Source of the DNA: Enhydrobacter sp.
GTDB taxonomy: Bacteria > Pseudomonadota > Alphaproteobacteria > Reyranellales > Reyranellaceae
Reading direction: 5' to 3'
Length of the DNA: 64,000 bases
Assembly: GCA_025808875.1 (NCBI GenBank)
Contig: CP075528.1
Coordinates: 2,354,473-2,418,472, forward strand
Notes under the pieces: generated by a model
Databases searched by the model: none
What the model saw: the letters and a program-made list of their open reading frames with translations, nothing else
Told to the model about the DNA's origin: nothing
Part shown: piece after piece, positions 27,457 through 37,752 of the stretch
Layout of the letters: each line of letters begins with the position of its first letter
Position numbering within the stretch: position 1 is the first letter of the stretch
Translations under genes and position numbers: made by a program

Positions 27457-28425
27457 ATGGCGCGGCGCCGGCGGATCGGCGAGTTCGACCTCATCGCGCG
27501 GTATTTTGCGCCCCTCGCGCGCTCGTTCGCCGGTGCCGGCGGCCTGACGAGCGACAATGCGTTCCTGCCCGCCGACCCGCGCCACGACCTCGTGGTCAAG
27601 ACCGACACCATCGTCTCGGGCATCCATTTTCTCGCCGACGAGCGGCCCGATCTCGTGGGCGCCAAGGCATTGCTGGTGTGCCTGTCCGATCTTGCCGCGG
27701 GCGGCGCCACGCCGTTCGTCTATCAGCTCGCGCTTTCGCTCGGGCGCGGTTGGCGAGAGCAATGGGTGGCAGGCTTCGCGCGCGGCCTGGCGAAGGTGCA
27801 GCGCGAGCACGGCATCGTGCTCTGCGGCGGCGACACGACCGGGACTCCCGGTCCGACCACGGCAACCGTGGCCGCCTTCGGCCGAGTGGCGTCGGGGAAG
27901 GGCCTGCGGCGCGACGGTGCGCGCGCCGGCGACGAGCTTTGGGTGACGGGAACGGTGGGCGACGGGGCGCTCGGCCTGTTGGCGGCGAAGGGTCGCGTCG
28001 ATGCACCCGGTCTCGAGCGGCGCTACCGGCAGCCTCGACCGCCGACCGCACTCGGGCCGCGGCTGGTGGGAGTTGCCGGCGCGACGGCGGACATTTCCGA
28101 CGGATTGCTGGCGGATGCCGGGCACATCGCCGACGCCTCGGGCGTTGCGGTGAGCATCGAGCGCGAGCGTGTGCCGCTGTCGGCCGCCGCTCGACGGCTC
28201 GTGAGATCGGATCCCTCCCTGTGGGCCAACGTCGTGGGCGGGGGCGACGACTACCAACTGCTCATCGCGCTGCCGCCTCGACGGCGCGCGGCGCTGCTCG
28301 CATCGGCTCGGTCGGCCGGAGTGAAGGTGACCCTCATCGGCGGCTTCGGTGCGGGCGAAGGCGTCGACCTGACCGTGAAGGGACGCCCGGTCCGCGCCCC
28401 ACGAAAAGGCTATGTCCACTTCTGA
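27457..28425 (+). CDS. thiL: Thiamine-monophosphate kinase
   Basis: A 322-residue kinase that makes thiamine pyrophosphate. It shows the ThiL pattern: GEFDLIARYFAPLA at the start, then SDNAFL and VVKTDTIVSGIHFL, with acidic residues binding magnesium, ALLVCLSDLAAGGATP, GGDTTGTPGP, TADISDGLLADAGHIA and GGGDDYQLL. The expected ATP- and metal-binding aspartates are all in place. It starts 5 bp after nusB and closes the riboflavin operon. Confidence 0.95.
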   Translation: MARRRRIGEFDLIARYFAPLARSFAGAGGLTSDNAFLPADPRHDLVVKTDTIVSGIHFLADERPDLVGAKALLVCLSDLAAGGATPFVYQLALSLGRGWREQWVAGFARGLAKVQREHGIVLCGGDTTGTPGPTTATVAAFGRVASGKGLRRDGARAGDELWVTGTVGDGALGLLAAKGRVDAPGLERRYRQPRPPTALGPRLVGVAGATADISDGLLADAGHIADASGVAVSIERERVPLSAAARRLVRSDPSLWANVVGGGDDYQLLIALPPRRRAALLASARSAGVKVTLIGGFGAGEGVDLTVKGRPVRAPRKGYVHF

Positions 28426-28495
28426 ACACATGGCAGCACTGCGTATCCCTTATTTTCTTGGGAGGCAGGAGCCGGGCGACTAGATTGCCCGCCCC

Positions 28496-29728
28496 ATGGA
28501 CGGAACGACCAAGGCGGAAGAAGCGCAGGCGCTCGCGGGCGGGCCGATGCCGCGCCGTGCCTTGCGCAACATCGCCTTGCTGGCGGTGTGCCAGGCGCTC
28601 ACGCAGAGCAGCAACACCCTGATGTTCGCGTCGTCCGCGCTCGCCGTGCTGACCATCGTCACGCCGGACATGCGGATGTGGGCCAACCTGCCGGTGACCA
28701 TGCAGCATTTGGGCGTCATGCTCTCGGTCTTTCCGGCGTCGATGCTGATGATGCGGCGCGGCCGCAAGCTCGGCTTTCGCGTCGGCTCGACGATGGGAAT
28801 GGTCGGCTCTTCGTGTGCCGCCCTCGGGCTGGGACTCGCCAGCTTTCCGCTGATGTGCCTCGGCGGCCTGTTGCTCGGCTATGCCATCGCCAACATGCAG
28901 TTGTATCGCTTCGCCGCGGTCGAACTCGCGCCCGGCCATTTCCGCGCCCAGGCGATCTCCTACGTCACGGCGGGCGGCGTGCTCGCCGGCGTCCTCGGCC
29001 CGACCCTGGCGCGCTTCACGCCCGATCTCTGGTTGCCGACCTTCCAGGCGAGCTTCGTGGCGGTCATCGTCGTCCATGCCGTCGTGTTCGTCGTGCTGGG
29101 CTTCATCGAGTTCCCGCGCGTGAAGGCGGAAGACGCAAGCGGCCCACAACGTCCGCTTCTCGAGATCGTCACCCAGCCGACCTACATGGTGGCGGCCGCC
29201 GGGGCGATGATCGCGTTCGGCGTGATGTCGTTCGTCATGGCCGCGTCGCCGCTCGCCATCGTGCAATGCGGCCTCGACAAGACCGAGGCCCCGGTCACCA
29301 TCTTCGTGCACGTCATGGGCATGTTCGTGCCGGCCTTCTTCACCGGTCATCTGATCTCGCGCTTCGGCGTCTTCAACGTGATGATCGCCGGGATCGCGCT
29401 CCTGGTGGCCGGCGTGATCGTCGCCCTGATGGGTCTCACCGAGTGGCACTTCAGGGCCGCGCTCGGTCTCAACGGCGTCGGCTGGAACTTCCTGTTCGTC
29501 GGCGCCACGACATTGCTGACCACGACCTATCGCCCGTCCGAGCGGGGCAAGGCGCAGGCCTTCAACGATTTCGCCGTGTTTGGAACGACATCGGCGGCGA
29601 GCCTGATGGCCTCCATCGTGCTCGAGCTCAACGGCTGGGCCGTCCTGAACTACATCGCGCTCACGCTCGTCTGCATCGCGCTGCTCGTCATCGGCGGCTT
29701 CCGGATCTGGTACCCCGGCCGCGTCTGA
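28496..29728 (+). CDS. MFS transporter
   Basis: A 410-residue major facilitator with about twelve hydrophobic segments and a cytoplasmic loop near residues 200-220. The MFS motif A is modified (MLMMRRGRKLGFRVGS between helices 2 and 3), and TTTYRPSERGKAQAFNDFAVFG sits between helices 10 and 11. It resembles uncharacterised transporters that follow thiL in this group. No substrate can be inferred. A 70-bp gap separates it from thiL, so it may have its own promoter. Confidence 0.85.
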   Translation: MDGTTKAEEAQALAGGPMPRRALRNIALLAVCQALTQSSNTLMFASSALAVLTIVTPDMRMWANLPVTMQHLGVMLSVFPASMLMMRRGRKLGFRVGSTMGMVGSSCAALGLGLASFPLMCLGGLLLGYAIANMQLYRFAAVELAPGHFRAQAISYVTAGGVLAGVLGPTLARFTPDLWLPTFQASFVAVIVVHAVVFVVLGFIEFPRVKAEDASGPQRPLLEIVTQPTYMVAAAGAMIAFGVMSFVMAASPLAIVQCGLDKTEAPVTIFVHVMGMFVPAFFTGHLISRFGVFNVMIAGIALLVAGVIVALMGLTEWHFRAALGLNGVGWNFLFVGATTLLTTTYRPSERGKAQAFNDFAVFGTTSAASLMASIVLELNGWAVLNYIALTLVCIALLVIGGFRIWYPGRV

Positions 29729-29906
29729 GTCCGGAGGACCGGACGCCTTTCCAGCCAAGCCCTTGACGTGATGAGGCTTTTTCCACGGCCTGTGTTGCGC
29801 GGACAGGGGCGTTCTGTCATTTTCCGCCCGCCTTGGCGCGGGGGGAGATCCGGAACTTCGCGTTACGGTTGGCTAAAAGCGCTGTGGAAACAACAGGTTA
29901 GAAAAT

Positions 29907-32012
29907 ATGTCTTCCGTTCTTTGGGCCGTCATCGGCTGTGGTGTGGTCGCCTTGCTTTACGGCATGGTCACCGCCTCGCGTGTCATGGCCGCCGACTCGG
30001 GCACGCCGCGCATGCAGGAGATCGCACAGGCGATTCAGGAGGGCGCGGCCGCCTATCTTCGTCGCCAGTACACCACGATCGCCATCGTCGGCGTCGTCGT
30101 GCTGGTCGTGCTCGCGATCCTGCTTGGCACATATGCCGCCGTCGGGTTCCTGATCGGCGCCGTGCTGTCGGGCGCCGCGGGATTCATCGGCATGAACGTG
30201 TCGGTGCGCGCCAATGTGCGCACGGCCGTCGCCGCCCAGAAGAGCCTGGCCGACGGTCTCGACATCGCCTTCAAGTCCGGCGCCGTCACCGGCATGCTGG
30301 TCGCGGGCCTCGCCCTGCTCGGTGTCGTCGGCTATTTCTCGGCGCTGCTCGGCATGGGCGTGACAGCCGGTGCTCGCGAAATGATCGACGCGCTGGTGGC
30401 GCTCGGTTTCGGCGCGTCGCTGATCTCGATCTTCGCCCGTCTCGGCGGCGGCATCTTCACCAAGGGTGCGGACGTCGGCGGCGACATGGTCGGCAAGGTC
30501 GAGGCCGGCATCCCGGAAGACGACCCCCGCAACCCGGCGACCATCGCCGACAACGTCGGCGACAATGTCGGCGATTGCGCCGGCATGGCGGCCGACCTGT
30601 TCGAGACCTATGCCGTCACCTTCGTGGCGACCATGGTGCTGGCGTCGATCTTCTTCCAGGGCAATGCCGCGCTGGTCTCCGGCCTGATGATCTATCCGCT
30701 GGCGATCGGCGGTGTCTGCATCATCACCTCGATCATCGGCACCTACTTCGTCCGCCTCGGTTCCGACGGCAACATCATGTGGGCGATGTACAAGGGCTTC
30801 ATCGCCGCGGCGATCCTGTCGGTGCCCGCGATCTGGCTGGTCACCCAGAACGTCGTCGGCATGGGTACCGAGATGAAGGCGGGAGGCGCCACTTTCACGG
30901 GCATGTCGCTGTTCTGGTGCGCCCTCGTCGGCCTTGCCGTCACCGGCCTGATCATCTGGATCACCGAGTACTACACCGGCACCGACTATCGTCCGGTCAA
31001 GGCGGTGGCGCAGGCGTCGGTCACCGGTCACGGCACCAACGTGATCGCGGGCCTCGCGATGTCGATGGAGGCCACGGCGCTGCCGGCGCTGGTGATCTGC
31101 TCGGGCATCGTGGCCTGCTACCTGCTGGCCGGCCTGTTCGGCATCGCCATCGCCACGACGGCCATGCTGGCGCTGGCCGGCGTGGTGGTGGCGCTCGACG
31201 CCTACGGCCCGGTCACCGACAACGCCGGCGGCATCGCCGAGATGTCGGGCCTGCCGAAGGAGGTCCGCAAGAACACCGACGCGCTCGATGCGGTCGGCAA
31301 CACCACCAAGGCGGTCACCAAGGGCTACGCCATCGCCTCGGCCGGCCTCGGCGCGCTGGTGCTGTTCGCGGCCTACACCGAAGACCTCAAGTACTTCATC
31401 GGGCAGGGCAAGCTCGGCGTGCAGGCGGTGCAGTTCAGCCTCGAGAATCCCTATGTCGTCGTCGGCCTGCTGATCGGCGGCCTGCTGCCGTACCTGTTCG
31501 GCGGCATGTCGATGCTGGCGGTGGGTCGCGCCGCGCAGGCGGTCGTCGAGGAAGTGCGCCGCCAGTTCAAGGAGAAGCCGGGCATCATGGAAGGCAAGGA
31601 CCGGCCGGACTACGGCCGGGCCGTCGACATGCTGACGCGCGCCGCCATCAAGGAGATGGTGGTGCCGTCGCTGCTGCCGGTGCTGTCGCCGATCGTCGTC
31701 TATTTCGTGATCACGGCGATCGCGGGCAAGGCCGATGCCTTCGCCGCGGTCGGTGCGATGCTGCTCGGCGTGATCGTCACCGGCCTGTTCGTCGCCGTCT
31801 CGATGACGGCGGGCGGCGGAGCATGGGACAATGCCAAGAAGTACATCGAGGAAGGTCACTTCGGCGGCAAGGGCTCCGACGCGCACAAGGCGGCGGTGAC
31901 CGGCGACACCGTGGGCGATCCGTACAAGGACACGGCGGGACCCGCCGTGAACCCCATGATCAAGATCACCAACATCGTGGCCCTGCTGCTGCTCGCCGTG
32001 CTCGCGCACTGA
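29907..32012 (+). CDS. hppA: Membrane-bound proton-translocating pyrophosphatase, K+-independent type
   Basis: A 701-residue integral protein with about sixteen transmembrane helices that pumps ions with pyrophosphate energy. The substrate site is shown by [39 protein letters not shown] and the mirrored DNAGGIAEM and [26 protein letters not shown]. The sequence [10 protein letters not shown] carries lysine at the site (about residue 467) that distinguishes K+-independent H+ pumps from K+-dependent enzymes, which have alanine there. The upstream 178 bp contain no clearly assignable promoter. Confidence 0.96.
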   Translation: MSSVLWAVIGCGVVALLYGMVTASRVMAADSGTPRMQEIAQAIQEGAAAYLRRQYTTIAIVGVVVLVVLAILLGTYAAVGFLIGAVLSGAAGFIGMNVSVRANVRTAVAAQKSLADGLDIAFKSGAVTGMLVAGLALLGVVGYFSALLGMGVTAGAREMIDALVALGFGASLISIFARLGGGIFTKGADVGGDMVGKVEAGIPEDDPRNPATIADNVGDNVGDCAGMAADLFETYAVTFVATMVLASIFFQGNAALVSGLMIYPLAIGGVCIITSIIGTYFVRLGSDGNIMWAMYKGFIAAAILSVPAIWLVTQNVVGMGTEMKAGGATFTGMSLFWCALVGLAVTGLIIWITEYYTGTDYRPVKAVAQASVTGHGTNVIAGLAMSMEATALPALVICSGIVACYLLAGLFGIAIATTAMLALAGVVVALDAYGPVTDNAGGIAEMSGLPKEVRKNTDALDAVGNTTKAVTKGYAIASAGLGALVLFAAYTEDLKYFIGQGKLGVQAVQFSLENPYVVVGLLIGGLLPYLFGGMSMLAVGRAAQAVVEEVRRQFKEKPGIMEGKDRPDYGRAVDMLTRAAIKEMVVPSLLPVLSPIVVYFVITAIAGKADAFAAVGAMLLGVIVTGLFVAVSMTAGGGAWDNAKKYIEEGHFGGKGSDAHKAAVTGDTVGDPYKDTAGPAVNPMIKITNIVALLLLAVLAH

Positions 32013-32036
32013 GCGGCCGCATAGGTCGGCGAAACG

Positions 32037-32066
32037 CGAAGCCCCGGTCGAAAGACCGGGGCTTCG
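32037..32066. terminator. Bidirectional hairpin between hppA and bamE
   Basis: A perfect 13-bp stem (32037-32049 with 32054-32066) with a GAAA tetraloop lies between two convergent genes, 24 bp after the hppA stop and 5 bp before the bamE stop. The T-tract is weak on the plus side. Its position and strength suggest it blocks transcription from both sides. Confidence 0.8.
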
Positions 32067-32071
32067 TCCGT

Positions 32072-32557
32072 TCAAATACCGGTCGGCGCGCCCGGATTGG
32101 TCTCCGTACGCGGTCCGCTGAAACGCCCGACGTTGCCCAGTATCTGCTCCAGGACCGTCAGCTCCTTGCCCGACGTCGGGGTGATGCGCGACACCATGGT
32201 GATGCGTTCGGCGTCGGAGAGCTGGTAGTTCTTGAGCGCCTGCACGCGGCCCGTTTCGTTGAAGGTCACCTGCAGTACGTTCTGGTTGACGATGGTCGGC
32301 TTCAGGAAGGCGTAGGTCTCCTGCTTCTGGCTGATGTAGTACCAGACGTTGGGATTGAAGGTGGCCACCGCGGATGGCGAGCCGATCAGGCGAAGCACAT
32401 CCTCGCGGCCCTGCGCGCCGACTTCGAGCTTCTCGACCGCGCCGGGGGTGGCGGCGAACCCGCGCTGGTCGACGATCGCATCGCAGCCGGCCACGGCAAG
32501 CGAGGCGGTCAGGGCACAGACGGTTGCGAGCGAGGCGGCGTTGCGCATGCAGGTCAT
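32072..32557 (-). CDS. bamE: Outer membrane assembly lipoprotein BamE (SmpA/OmlA)
   Basis: A 161-residue lipoprotein of the BAM complex that folds outer-membrane barrels. The signal peptide ends in the lipobox LAVAGC. The SmpA/OmlA domain follows: VGAQGREDVLRLIGSPSAVATF, WYYISQKQE and VLQVTFNETGRVQAL. The start is unsure: ATGs at 32590, 32557 and 32548 are in frame, and none has a good ribosome-binding site; 32557 gives a normal signal peptide. The gene is divergent from the cytochrome bc1 chaperone gene, 83 bp away. Confidence 0.88.
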   Translation of the reverse strand: MTCMRNAASLATVCALTASLAVAGCDAIVDQRGFAATPGAVEKLEVGAQGREDVLRLIGSPSAVATFNPNVWYYISQKQETYAFLKPTIVNQNVLQVTFNETGRVQALKNYQLSDAERITMVSRITPTSGKELTVLEQILGNVGRFSGPRTETNPGAPTGI

Positions 32558-32640
32558 GGGTTTGGAAAATGGGCGACGGAGGCACAACATGTCGCGCCGC
32601 CGGGGCGGGGTCAACGGATCGATGGCAGGAGGGGCGAGAG

Positions 32641-33135
32641 GTGTTTCGACGCCGCAAACCTGAGGAACAATTCGCGGCCGCCCTGTATGTTCGGACCGCC
32701 GAGCGCGCACGTTCGGCCGATCTCTTCGAGCATTGCGGGATTCCGGACACGCTCGACGGGCGCTTCGATGCGCTGGCCCTGCACGCTGCGCTGGTCATCG
32801 ACCGGCTTCGCCGGGAGCCGGAAGGCGAGCCCCTCGCGCAAGCCTTCTTCGATGCGATGTTCCGTCACCTCGATCTCACCCTGCGCGAAATCGGCGTGCA
32901 GGATCTCGGGGTGGGAAGACGCATAAAGATCATGGCCGAAGGACTGCATGGCCGGGCGCTGGCCTATCGCCGGGCCCTCGGCGAAGGGCCGGACGCGCTG
33001 CGGGAGGCCTTGCGCCGCAACGCCTATGGCGGTAGGCCGCCTTCAGACCAGGGCCCGGTCGAAGCCCTGGCAAGCTATGTGCGGGCAGAGGTCGCCCGCC
33101 TCGACCGCACCGAACGGGCCGATCTCGCGAAGTAG
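32641..33135 (+). CDS. Ubiquinol-cytochrome c chaperone family protein (CBP3-like)
   Basis: A 164-residue protein of the ubiquinol-cytochrome c chaperone family, related to mitochondrial CBP3, which helps assemble cytochrome b of the bc1 complex. Characteristic segments are HAALVIDRLR, QAFFDAMFRHLDLTLREIG and the GVGRRIKIMAEGLHGRA stretch. The start is GTG at 32641 with GGAGGGG 6 nt upstream. It is followed 7 bp later by the DUF177 gene, and the pair is conserved across alphaproteobacteria. Confidence 0.9.
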   Translation: MFRRRKPEEQFAAALYVRTAERARSADLFEHCGIPDTLDGRFDALALHAALVIDRLRREPEGEPLAQAFFDAMFRHLDLTLREIGVQDLGVGRRIKIMAEGLHGRALAYRRALGEGPDALREALRRNAYGGRPPSDQGPVEALASYVRAEVARLDRTERADLAK

Positions 33136-33142
33136 TCGAACC

Positions 33143-33727
33143 ATGCCGCAAATATCCGACAAGACGCCGAAATCCGAGCTCGAGCGGATCGTCGACCTCG
33201 ACCGGATGGGACCGGGAGGCGCCGCCCTCGAAATCGTCGCCAGCGACAGCGAACGGCTGGCACTGGCGAAGCGCTTCGGTTTCCTGGGGCTGCCGGCCTT
33301 CTCGGCACGCGCCACCGTCGACTGCCGCCCAGGCGGGCAGGTCGTCGTCGAGGGCCGCCTGCGCGGCAAGATCGTGCAGGCCTGCATCCTGACCCTGGAC
33401 CCGGTGACACAGGAGCTCGACGACAGTTTTCGCATCGTCTTCAGGCAAGGGCTCGCCGACGAGCGCGACCCGGAGAGCGGCGAAGCCGTCCTGAGCGCGC
33501 AGACCGACGCTCCCGAGCCGCTGGAGGGCGCCACGCTCGATGTGGGGGAAATCGTCGCAGAGCAGCTGGCTTTGGCGGCCGATCCCTATCCGAGGCGCCC
33601 GGGGGCCAGGCTCGAGGACGTTCTGCCGAAGCCGCGGACAGGGCAACGGCAGGGCCGGGACGAGGGGCGGCGGCATCCCTTCGCGGGGTTGGCCGCCTTG
33701 AAAGACAAGCCACGGCGGAGGCGGTAA
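33143..33727 (+). CDS. DUF177 (YceD) family protein
   Basis: A 194-residue protein of the DUF177/YceD family, which in many bacteria sits directly before rpmF and is linked to 23S rRNA or fatty-acid gene expression. The core reads VEGRLRGKIVQACILTLDPVTQEL (about residues 69-92), with an acidic DVGEIVAEQLALAADPYPR region. The alphaproteobacterial form keeps only one of the cysteines seen in other branches. Its role is not firmly known; the position before rpmF is the strongest support. Confidence 0.88.
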   Translation: MPQISDKTPKSELERIVDLDRMGPGGAALEIVASDSERLALAKRFGFLGLPAFSARATVDCRPGGQVVVEGRLRGKIVQACILTLDPVTQELDDSFRIVFRQGLADERDPESGEAVLSAQTDAPEPLEGATLDVGEIVAEQLALAADPYPRRPGARLEDVLPKPRTGQRQGRDEGRRHPFAGLAALKDKPRRRR

Positions 33728-33839
33728 AATGTTGCAGCGGCGTAACGATTTGGCTAGAGAAGTCGGCCCGCCGCGCCTATAGAGCGCGGCCGCCTTATTT
33801 GTGGGGGCTGGCGTGGCCGCCGCCTCCGTGGAGATCGTC

Positions 33840-34034
33840 ATGGCAGTTCCCAAGAAGAAAGTATCCAAGTCGCGCCGCAACATGCGTCGCGCCCATCACG
33901 GCCTGCCCGCCATGGCCTACGTCGAGTGCAAGAACTGCGGTGAGCTCAAGCGGCCGCACTCGGTATGTTCGCACTGCGGATACTACCGCGAGGACATGCC
34001 CGTTCTGGCCGACAACCAGTCGGCCGAAAGCTAG
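33840..34034 (+). CDS. rpmF: 50S ribosomal protein L32
   Basis: A 64-residue L32. The start [20 protein letters not shown] is the family hallmark. The zinc-binding four-cysteine form is present ([20 protein letters not shown]), meaning this is the C+ paralogue type. The ATG at 33840 is chosen by homology. It is followed 15 bp later by plsX, as in most proteobacteria. Confidence 0.97.
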   Translation: MAVPKKKVSKSRRNMRRAHHGLPAMAYVECKNCGELKRPHSVCSHCGYYREDMPVLADNQSAES

Positions 34035-34049
34035 TTCCAGCGCGCCGCG

Positions 34050-35135
34050 ATGAGCGCGAACAAGGTTGTTCTCGCGCTCGATGGCATGGGCGGGGATGAC
34101 GCCCCCGCCGTCGTTGTGAACGGCGCGGCCATCGCGCGGGAACGCTATCCCGACACCTCGTTCCTGCTGTTCGGCGATCCGGCCCGGCTGAAGCCGCTGG
34201 TCGACAAGCGCAAGGGATTGGCGCAATCGCTCGAGATCGTGCCGGCCGAGGACGCGGTGCTGGCCGACGACAAGCCGAGCTTCGCCCTTCGTCGACGCCG
34301 CAACTCGAGCATGTGGCTGGCGGTACAGGCGGCCGCCGAGGGACGCGCCGACACGGTGGTGTCGGCGGGCAACACGGGGGCGCTTCTCGCCATTTCGATG
34401 GTCGCGATGCGCATGATCGAGGGCGCGCACCGGCCGGCATTGGCCTCGTTCCTGCCGACGACGCGCGGCGAAACGGTCATGCTCGACCTCGGCGCCAATC
34501 TCGAGTGCGATGCGGACAATCTCGCAGAGTTCGCCGTGATGGGCAGCGTGTTCGCTCAGGTCCTGCTAGGGCTCGATACGCCAAAGGTCGGGCTGCTGAA
34601 CGTCGGTTCCGAGGAACTGAAGGGCCACGAGGAGCTGCGCCAGGCGGCGGCCTGGTTGCGCGGCGATGGCGCGCCGGTCAACTTCCACGGCTTCGTCGAG
34701 GGCAACGACATTGGCGCCGGCGTGGTCGACGTGGTGGTGACCGACGGCTTCACCGGCAACGTGGCGCTGAAGGCGATCGAGGGCACGGCCAAACTCTTGA
34801 TGGGCCGGACCGGTTTCGTGCGCGACGCTTTTCGGACTTCGACCTTCGCCAAGATCGGCTACCTGTTCGCCGCGGGCGCCTGGGTGAAGCTGAGCAAGCG
34901 GGTCGACCCGCGGCGCTACAACGGCGGCGTCTTCCTCGGACTCGATGGCGTCTGCGTGAAGAGCCACGGCGGCACTGACGATCTGGGCTTCGCCTACGCC
35001 ATCGGGGTGGCGGTCGATCTGGTGCGTTACGAATACAGGAGCAAGCTCGTCGAGGGATTGGCTCGGCTGAAGGAAGTCATTTCGGCTGCCGAGTTGTCGG
35101 GTGAGGCACTGCAGGCGAGCGGAGGAGCCGAGTGA
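34050..35135 (+). CDS. plsX: Phosphate acyltransferase PlsX
   Basis: A 361-residue enzyme that makes acyl-phosphate from acyl-ACP for phospholipid synthesis. It shows [14 protein letters not shown] at the N-terminus, [60 protein letters not shown] and a C-terminal [18 protein letters not shown]. All are family signatures. Its stop overlaps the fabH start as GTGA. Confidence 0.97.
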   Translation: MSANKVVLALDGMGGDDAPAVVVNGAAIARERYPDTSFLLFGDPARLKPLVDKRKGLAQSLEIVPAEDAVLADDKPSFALRRRRNSSMWLAVQAAAEGRADTVVSAGNTGALLAISMVAMRMIEGAHRPALASFLPTTRGETVMLDLGANLECDADNLAEFAVMGSVFAQVLLGLDTPKVGLLNVGSEELKGHEELRQAAAWLRGDGAPVNFHGFVEGNDIGAGVVDVVVTDGFTGNVALKAIEGTAKLLMGRTGFVRDAFRTSTFAKIGYLFAAGAWVKLSKRVDPRRYNGGVFLGLDGVCVKSHGGTDDLGFAYAIGVAVDLVRYEYRSKLVEGLARLKEVISAAELSGEALQASGGAE

Positions 35136-36103
35136 TACGGTCGGTGGTGCAGGGGTGCGGTTCCTACTTGCCGGAGCGTGTCGTCACCAACGACGACCTG
35201 TCCAGGCAGATGGACACGTCAGACGATTGGATCCGCCAGCGCACCGGCATCCGCCAGCGCCATATCGCCGCCGACGGCGAGTTCACCTCCCATCTCGCCA
35301 CCAAGGCCTCGCAGCGGGCGCTCGACAATGCCGGCCTGAAGGCGTCCGACCTCGACCTCATCGTGCTGGCCACGGCAACGCCCGACGAGACGTTTCCGGC
35401 CACGGCAACGCGAGTCCAGGCCTCGCTCGGCATGACGAAGGGCGCCGCCTTCGACGTCCAGGCCGTCTGTGCCGGGTTCGTCTACGGCCTCTCGGTGGCC
35501 GACAGCATGATCAAGTCGGGTGTGGCGACCACGGCGCTGGTCATCGGCGCGGAGACGTTCTCGCGCATCCTCGACTGGAACGACCGGGGGACCTGCGTGT
35601 TGTTCGGCGACGGCGCCGGCGCCGTCGTGCTGCGAGGGGAAGAGGGCAAGGGCACGTCCGCCGACCGCGGCATCCTCGCCAATGCCCTGCATTCCGACGG
35701 CCGCCAGCACGACATCCTGTATGTCGATGGCGGACCGTCCTCGACGCGGACGACCGGGTTCCTCCGCATGGAAGGCAAGGAAGTGTTCAAGCACGCCGTG
35801 GTCAACATGGCGGCGGTGGTCGGCGAGGTCCTGGGCAAAGCTGGCCTCGAGTCCAAGGATATCGATTGGCTGGTCCCCCACCAGGCCAACAAGCGCATCA
35901 TCGACAGCACCGGCCGCAAGCTCGGACTGCCTCCCGAGCGGGTCGTCGTGACCGTGGACCGGCATGCCAACACCTCGGCAGCATCGATCCCCCTCGCGCT
36001 CGACGCGGCGGTTTCCGATGGCCGGATCAAGAGGGGCGATCTGCTCCTCCTCGAGGGGATCGGTGGCGGACTGGCCTGGGGCGCGTCGCTGGTCCGCTGG
36101 TGA
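35132..36103 (+). CDS. fabH: 3-oxoacyl-ACP synthase III
   Basis: A 323-residue condensing enzyme that starts fatty-acid synthesis from acetyl-CoA and malonyl-ACP. The catalytic cysteine is Cys113 in [13 protein letters not shown], the histidine is in [11 protein letters not shown] (around residue 250) and the asparagine in [28 protein letters not shown] is the usual CoA-binding start. The GTG at 35132 overlaps the plsX stop. Confidence 0.97.
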   Translation: MIRSVVQGCGSYLPERVVTNDDLSRQMDTSDDWIRQRTGIRQRHIAADGEFTSHLATKASQRALDNAGLKASDLDLIVLATATPDETFPATATRVQASLGMTKGAAFDVQAVCAGFVYGLSVADSMIKSGVATTALVIGAETFSRILDWNDRGTCVLFGDGAGAVVLRGEEGKGTSADRGILANALHSDGRQHDILYVDGGPSSTRTTGFLRMEGKEVFKHAVVNMAAVVGEVLGKAGLESKDIDWLVPHQANKRIIDSTGRKLGLPPERVVVTVDRHANTSAASIPLALDAAVSDGRIKRGDLLLLEGIGGGLAWGASLVRW

Positions 36104-36239
36104 ATTGAACGATTCGTGACAATTCCGGGCGCAACGGAACAAGAACAGACTAAAGATTCAAGTCTCCGCGCTATCTCGCTGATATTGACCGCTTTCCCAC
36201 CTTAGAGTAAGGATTAAGTGGGGGAAGGAAGGGTACCGG

Positions 36240-36551
36240 ATGGAAGGCCGGACTATTACGCGTGCCGATTTGAGCGAGGCGGTATTCCAGCAAGTGGGAC
36301 TGTCGCGCAACGAATCGAGCGATCTCGTCGAGACGATTCTCGGCGAAGTCGTCGAGGCCTTGGCGCGTGGCGAATCTGTGAAGATTTCCTCATTCGGAAG
36401 TTTCACGGTTCGCGACAAGGGCCAGCGCGTGGGTCGAAATCCGAAGACTGGGCAGGAAGTTCCGATCCTGCCGCGGCGTGTTCTTGTCTTCCGGGCGTCG
36501 AACGTCCTGAAATCGTTGATCAATGGGACGGTCGGCGAGAGCGAGGCCTGA
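36240..36551 (+). CDS. ihfA: Integration host factor alpha subunit
   Basis: A 103-residue DNA-bending protein of the HU/IHF family. It has the IHF-alpha pattern [22 protein letters not shown], then [24 protein letters not shown], the arm that intercalates in the minor groove. Its place after fabH and before a MerR gene is standard in alphaproteobacteria. Upstream 36104-36239 contains TTGACC at 36185, but no convincing -10 at the right distance. Confidence 0.94.
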   Translation: MEGRTITRADLSEAVFQQVGLSRNESSDLVETILGEVVEALARGESVKISSFGSFTVRDKGQRVGRNPKTGQEVPILPRRVLVFRASNVLKSLINGTVGESEA

Positions 36552-36592
36552 GGAGGCACAAGGGGTAACTGGGGAATTGTGGGGGATTTGTA

Positions 36593-37120
36593 ATGGCCGC
36601 ATCTGTTCAGACCGTCGAGAGGCGGGTTGAGAAGTCGGCGCAGGCATTTCGCACTATCAGCGAAGTGGCGACCGAACTGGACGTCCCGCAGCACGTGCTG
36701 CGGTTCTGGGAAAGCAAGTTCAGCCAGGTCCGTCCGCTGAAGCGCGGCGGGGGCCGGCGCTACTATCGGCCGGAGGATATCGACCTCCTGCGCCGCATTC
36801 GCACGCTGCTCTACGACGATGGCTACACCATCAAGGGCGTTCAGCGCCTGTTGAAGGAGGGGCGTGGTCGCTTGCCGCAACAGCGCCTCGACATCGCCGC
36901 GGAGAGCGCGCTGGAGAGCCTGCGCATCGTGTCGGCGCGTGCCGAAGCCATGGCGACGGGGAGCCGCCAGCCGCTGCCGCGCACCGGCCCACAGCCCTCG
37001 ACGACCACGCCGAGGGCGGCCATGCTCGACCTGCACAAGCGTCGGGAGATCGAAACCGTGCTCGAGGATCTCGAGCAGGCGCTGACGCAACTGCGCAGCA
37101 CGCTCAAGTCTCAGAACTAG
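36593..37120 (+). CDS. MerR family transcriptional regulator
   Basis: A 175-residue MerR-type regulator. The winged helix-turn-helix is [22 protein letters not shown] followed by [19 protein letters not shown] and [16 protein letters not shown]-terminal helix ([20 protein letters not shown]) should form the dimer coiled coil. No cysteine cluster is present, so a metal sensor is unlikely. Genes of this type follow ihfA in most alphaproteobacteria; the effector is unknown. Confidence 0.92.
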   Translation: MAASVQTVERRVEKSAQAFRTISEVATELDVPQHVLRFWESKFSQVRPLKRGGGRRYYRPEDIDLLRRIRTLLYDDGYTIKGVQRLLKEGRGRLPQQRLDIAAESALESLRIVSARAEAMATGSRQPLPRTGPQPSTTTPRAAMLDLHKRREIETVLEDLEQALTQLRSTLKSQN

Positions 37121-37131
37121 CCTGGGGTTAG

Positions 37132-37160
37132 CAGGCTTGCCGCTGGGGGCGGCAGGCCTG
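37132..37160 (+). terminator. Probable terminator hairpin after the merR gene
   Basis: A 12-bp stem with one G-T pair (37132-37143 with 37149-37160) and a TGGGG loop starts 12 bp after the merR stop. No T-run follows directly, but TCTTTTT occurs about 25 bp later. It likely ends the plsX-fabH-ihfA-merR transcript. Confidence 0.6.
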
Positions 37161-37275
37161 AGGAACGCCTCGATCTTTACGATGTCTTTTTAGCCTGGGC
37201 GATTCTTTCCAATGCCAAGTTGGGCTTGGCGGCGGCAAGGGTTCCGGGCCGGCAACGTCAGAGGGGGACGCCGCC

Positions 37276-37572
37276 GTGATTGCCGATCGAGACAGACCGC
37301 GGCTGGTGCCGCATGCCGTCGCGTCGAACGACAATGCGCAGGACTTCGAGCAGCCGAACCTGCCGGAGTTTCTGTACCTCCGGCGGGGATTGGCCCAGCC
37401 GGGCGGCAAGTTGCCCTTGTTCGATCTCGACGGCCAGGACGTCGACGTCGGCGTGGTGCGGCGTTGCCTCGAGCGCGGTTGGGCGGAGCCCTGGTTCGCC
37501 AATCCGCTGAAGCCGGACTGGCTGGTCTGCAAGCTCACCGAGAGCGGCCGGCGGATGGTCGACCCGCGATAG
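37276..37572 (+). CDS. Conserved hypothetical protein
   Basis: A 98-residue soluble protein with no recognised domain. It contains the pattern NLPEFLYLRRGLAQPGGKLPLFD, DVGVVRRCLERGWAEPWFANPLKPDW and VCKLTESGRRMV; the last part looks like a short winged-helix end. The start is GTG at 37276 with AGGGGG upstream. It lies between the merR gene and a tRNA gene. Confidence 0.65.
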   Translation: MIADRDRPRLVPHAVASNDNAQDFEQPNLPEFLYLRRGLAQPGGKLPLFDLDGQDVDVGVVRRCLERGWAEPWFANPLKPDWLVCKLTESGRRMVDPR

Positions 37573-37591
37573 CGCCGCGCCGGGCGCGAGA

Positions 37592-37668
37592 TGGTCGGGG
37601 CGGCCGGATTTGAACCGACGACCCCCAGTCCCCCAGACTGATGCGCTACCAGACTGCGCTACGCCCCG
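37592..37668 (-). tRNA. tRNA-Pro (anticodon GGG)
   Basis: A 77-nt tRNA on the minus strand with encoded CCA. The acceptor stem CGGGGCG/CGCCCCG is perfect. The anticodon loop reads CTGGGGG within a TCAGT/ACTGG stem, which puts GGG at 34-36, decoding CCC and CCT. The T-loop GTTCAAATC is standard. It is transcribed toward the merR block. Confidence 0.96.
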
Positions 37669-37752
37669 ACCGAAGGTGGCCCGTTTAGCGCGAATGGCTG
37701 CGCTGCCGCAAGTTGGCTTGTGCTGCGCTCGTCGCGAGCGGATACAGGCAAA

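Noticed and set aside
32072..32710. Longer N-terminus for BamE starting at 32710
   Set aside because: It would place an Arg-rich extension before the signal peptide and overlap the start of the divergent chaperone gene.
29768..32926. Very long open frames on both strands across hppA
   Set aside because: Their products are Arg/His/Asp-rich nonsense; the pyrophosphatase frame has full family motifs and explains the codon bias.
36185..36213. TTGACC as a sigma-70 -35 box for ihfA
   Set aside because: No acceptable -10 hexamer lies 16-18 bp downstream.
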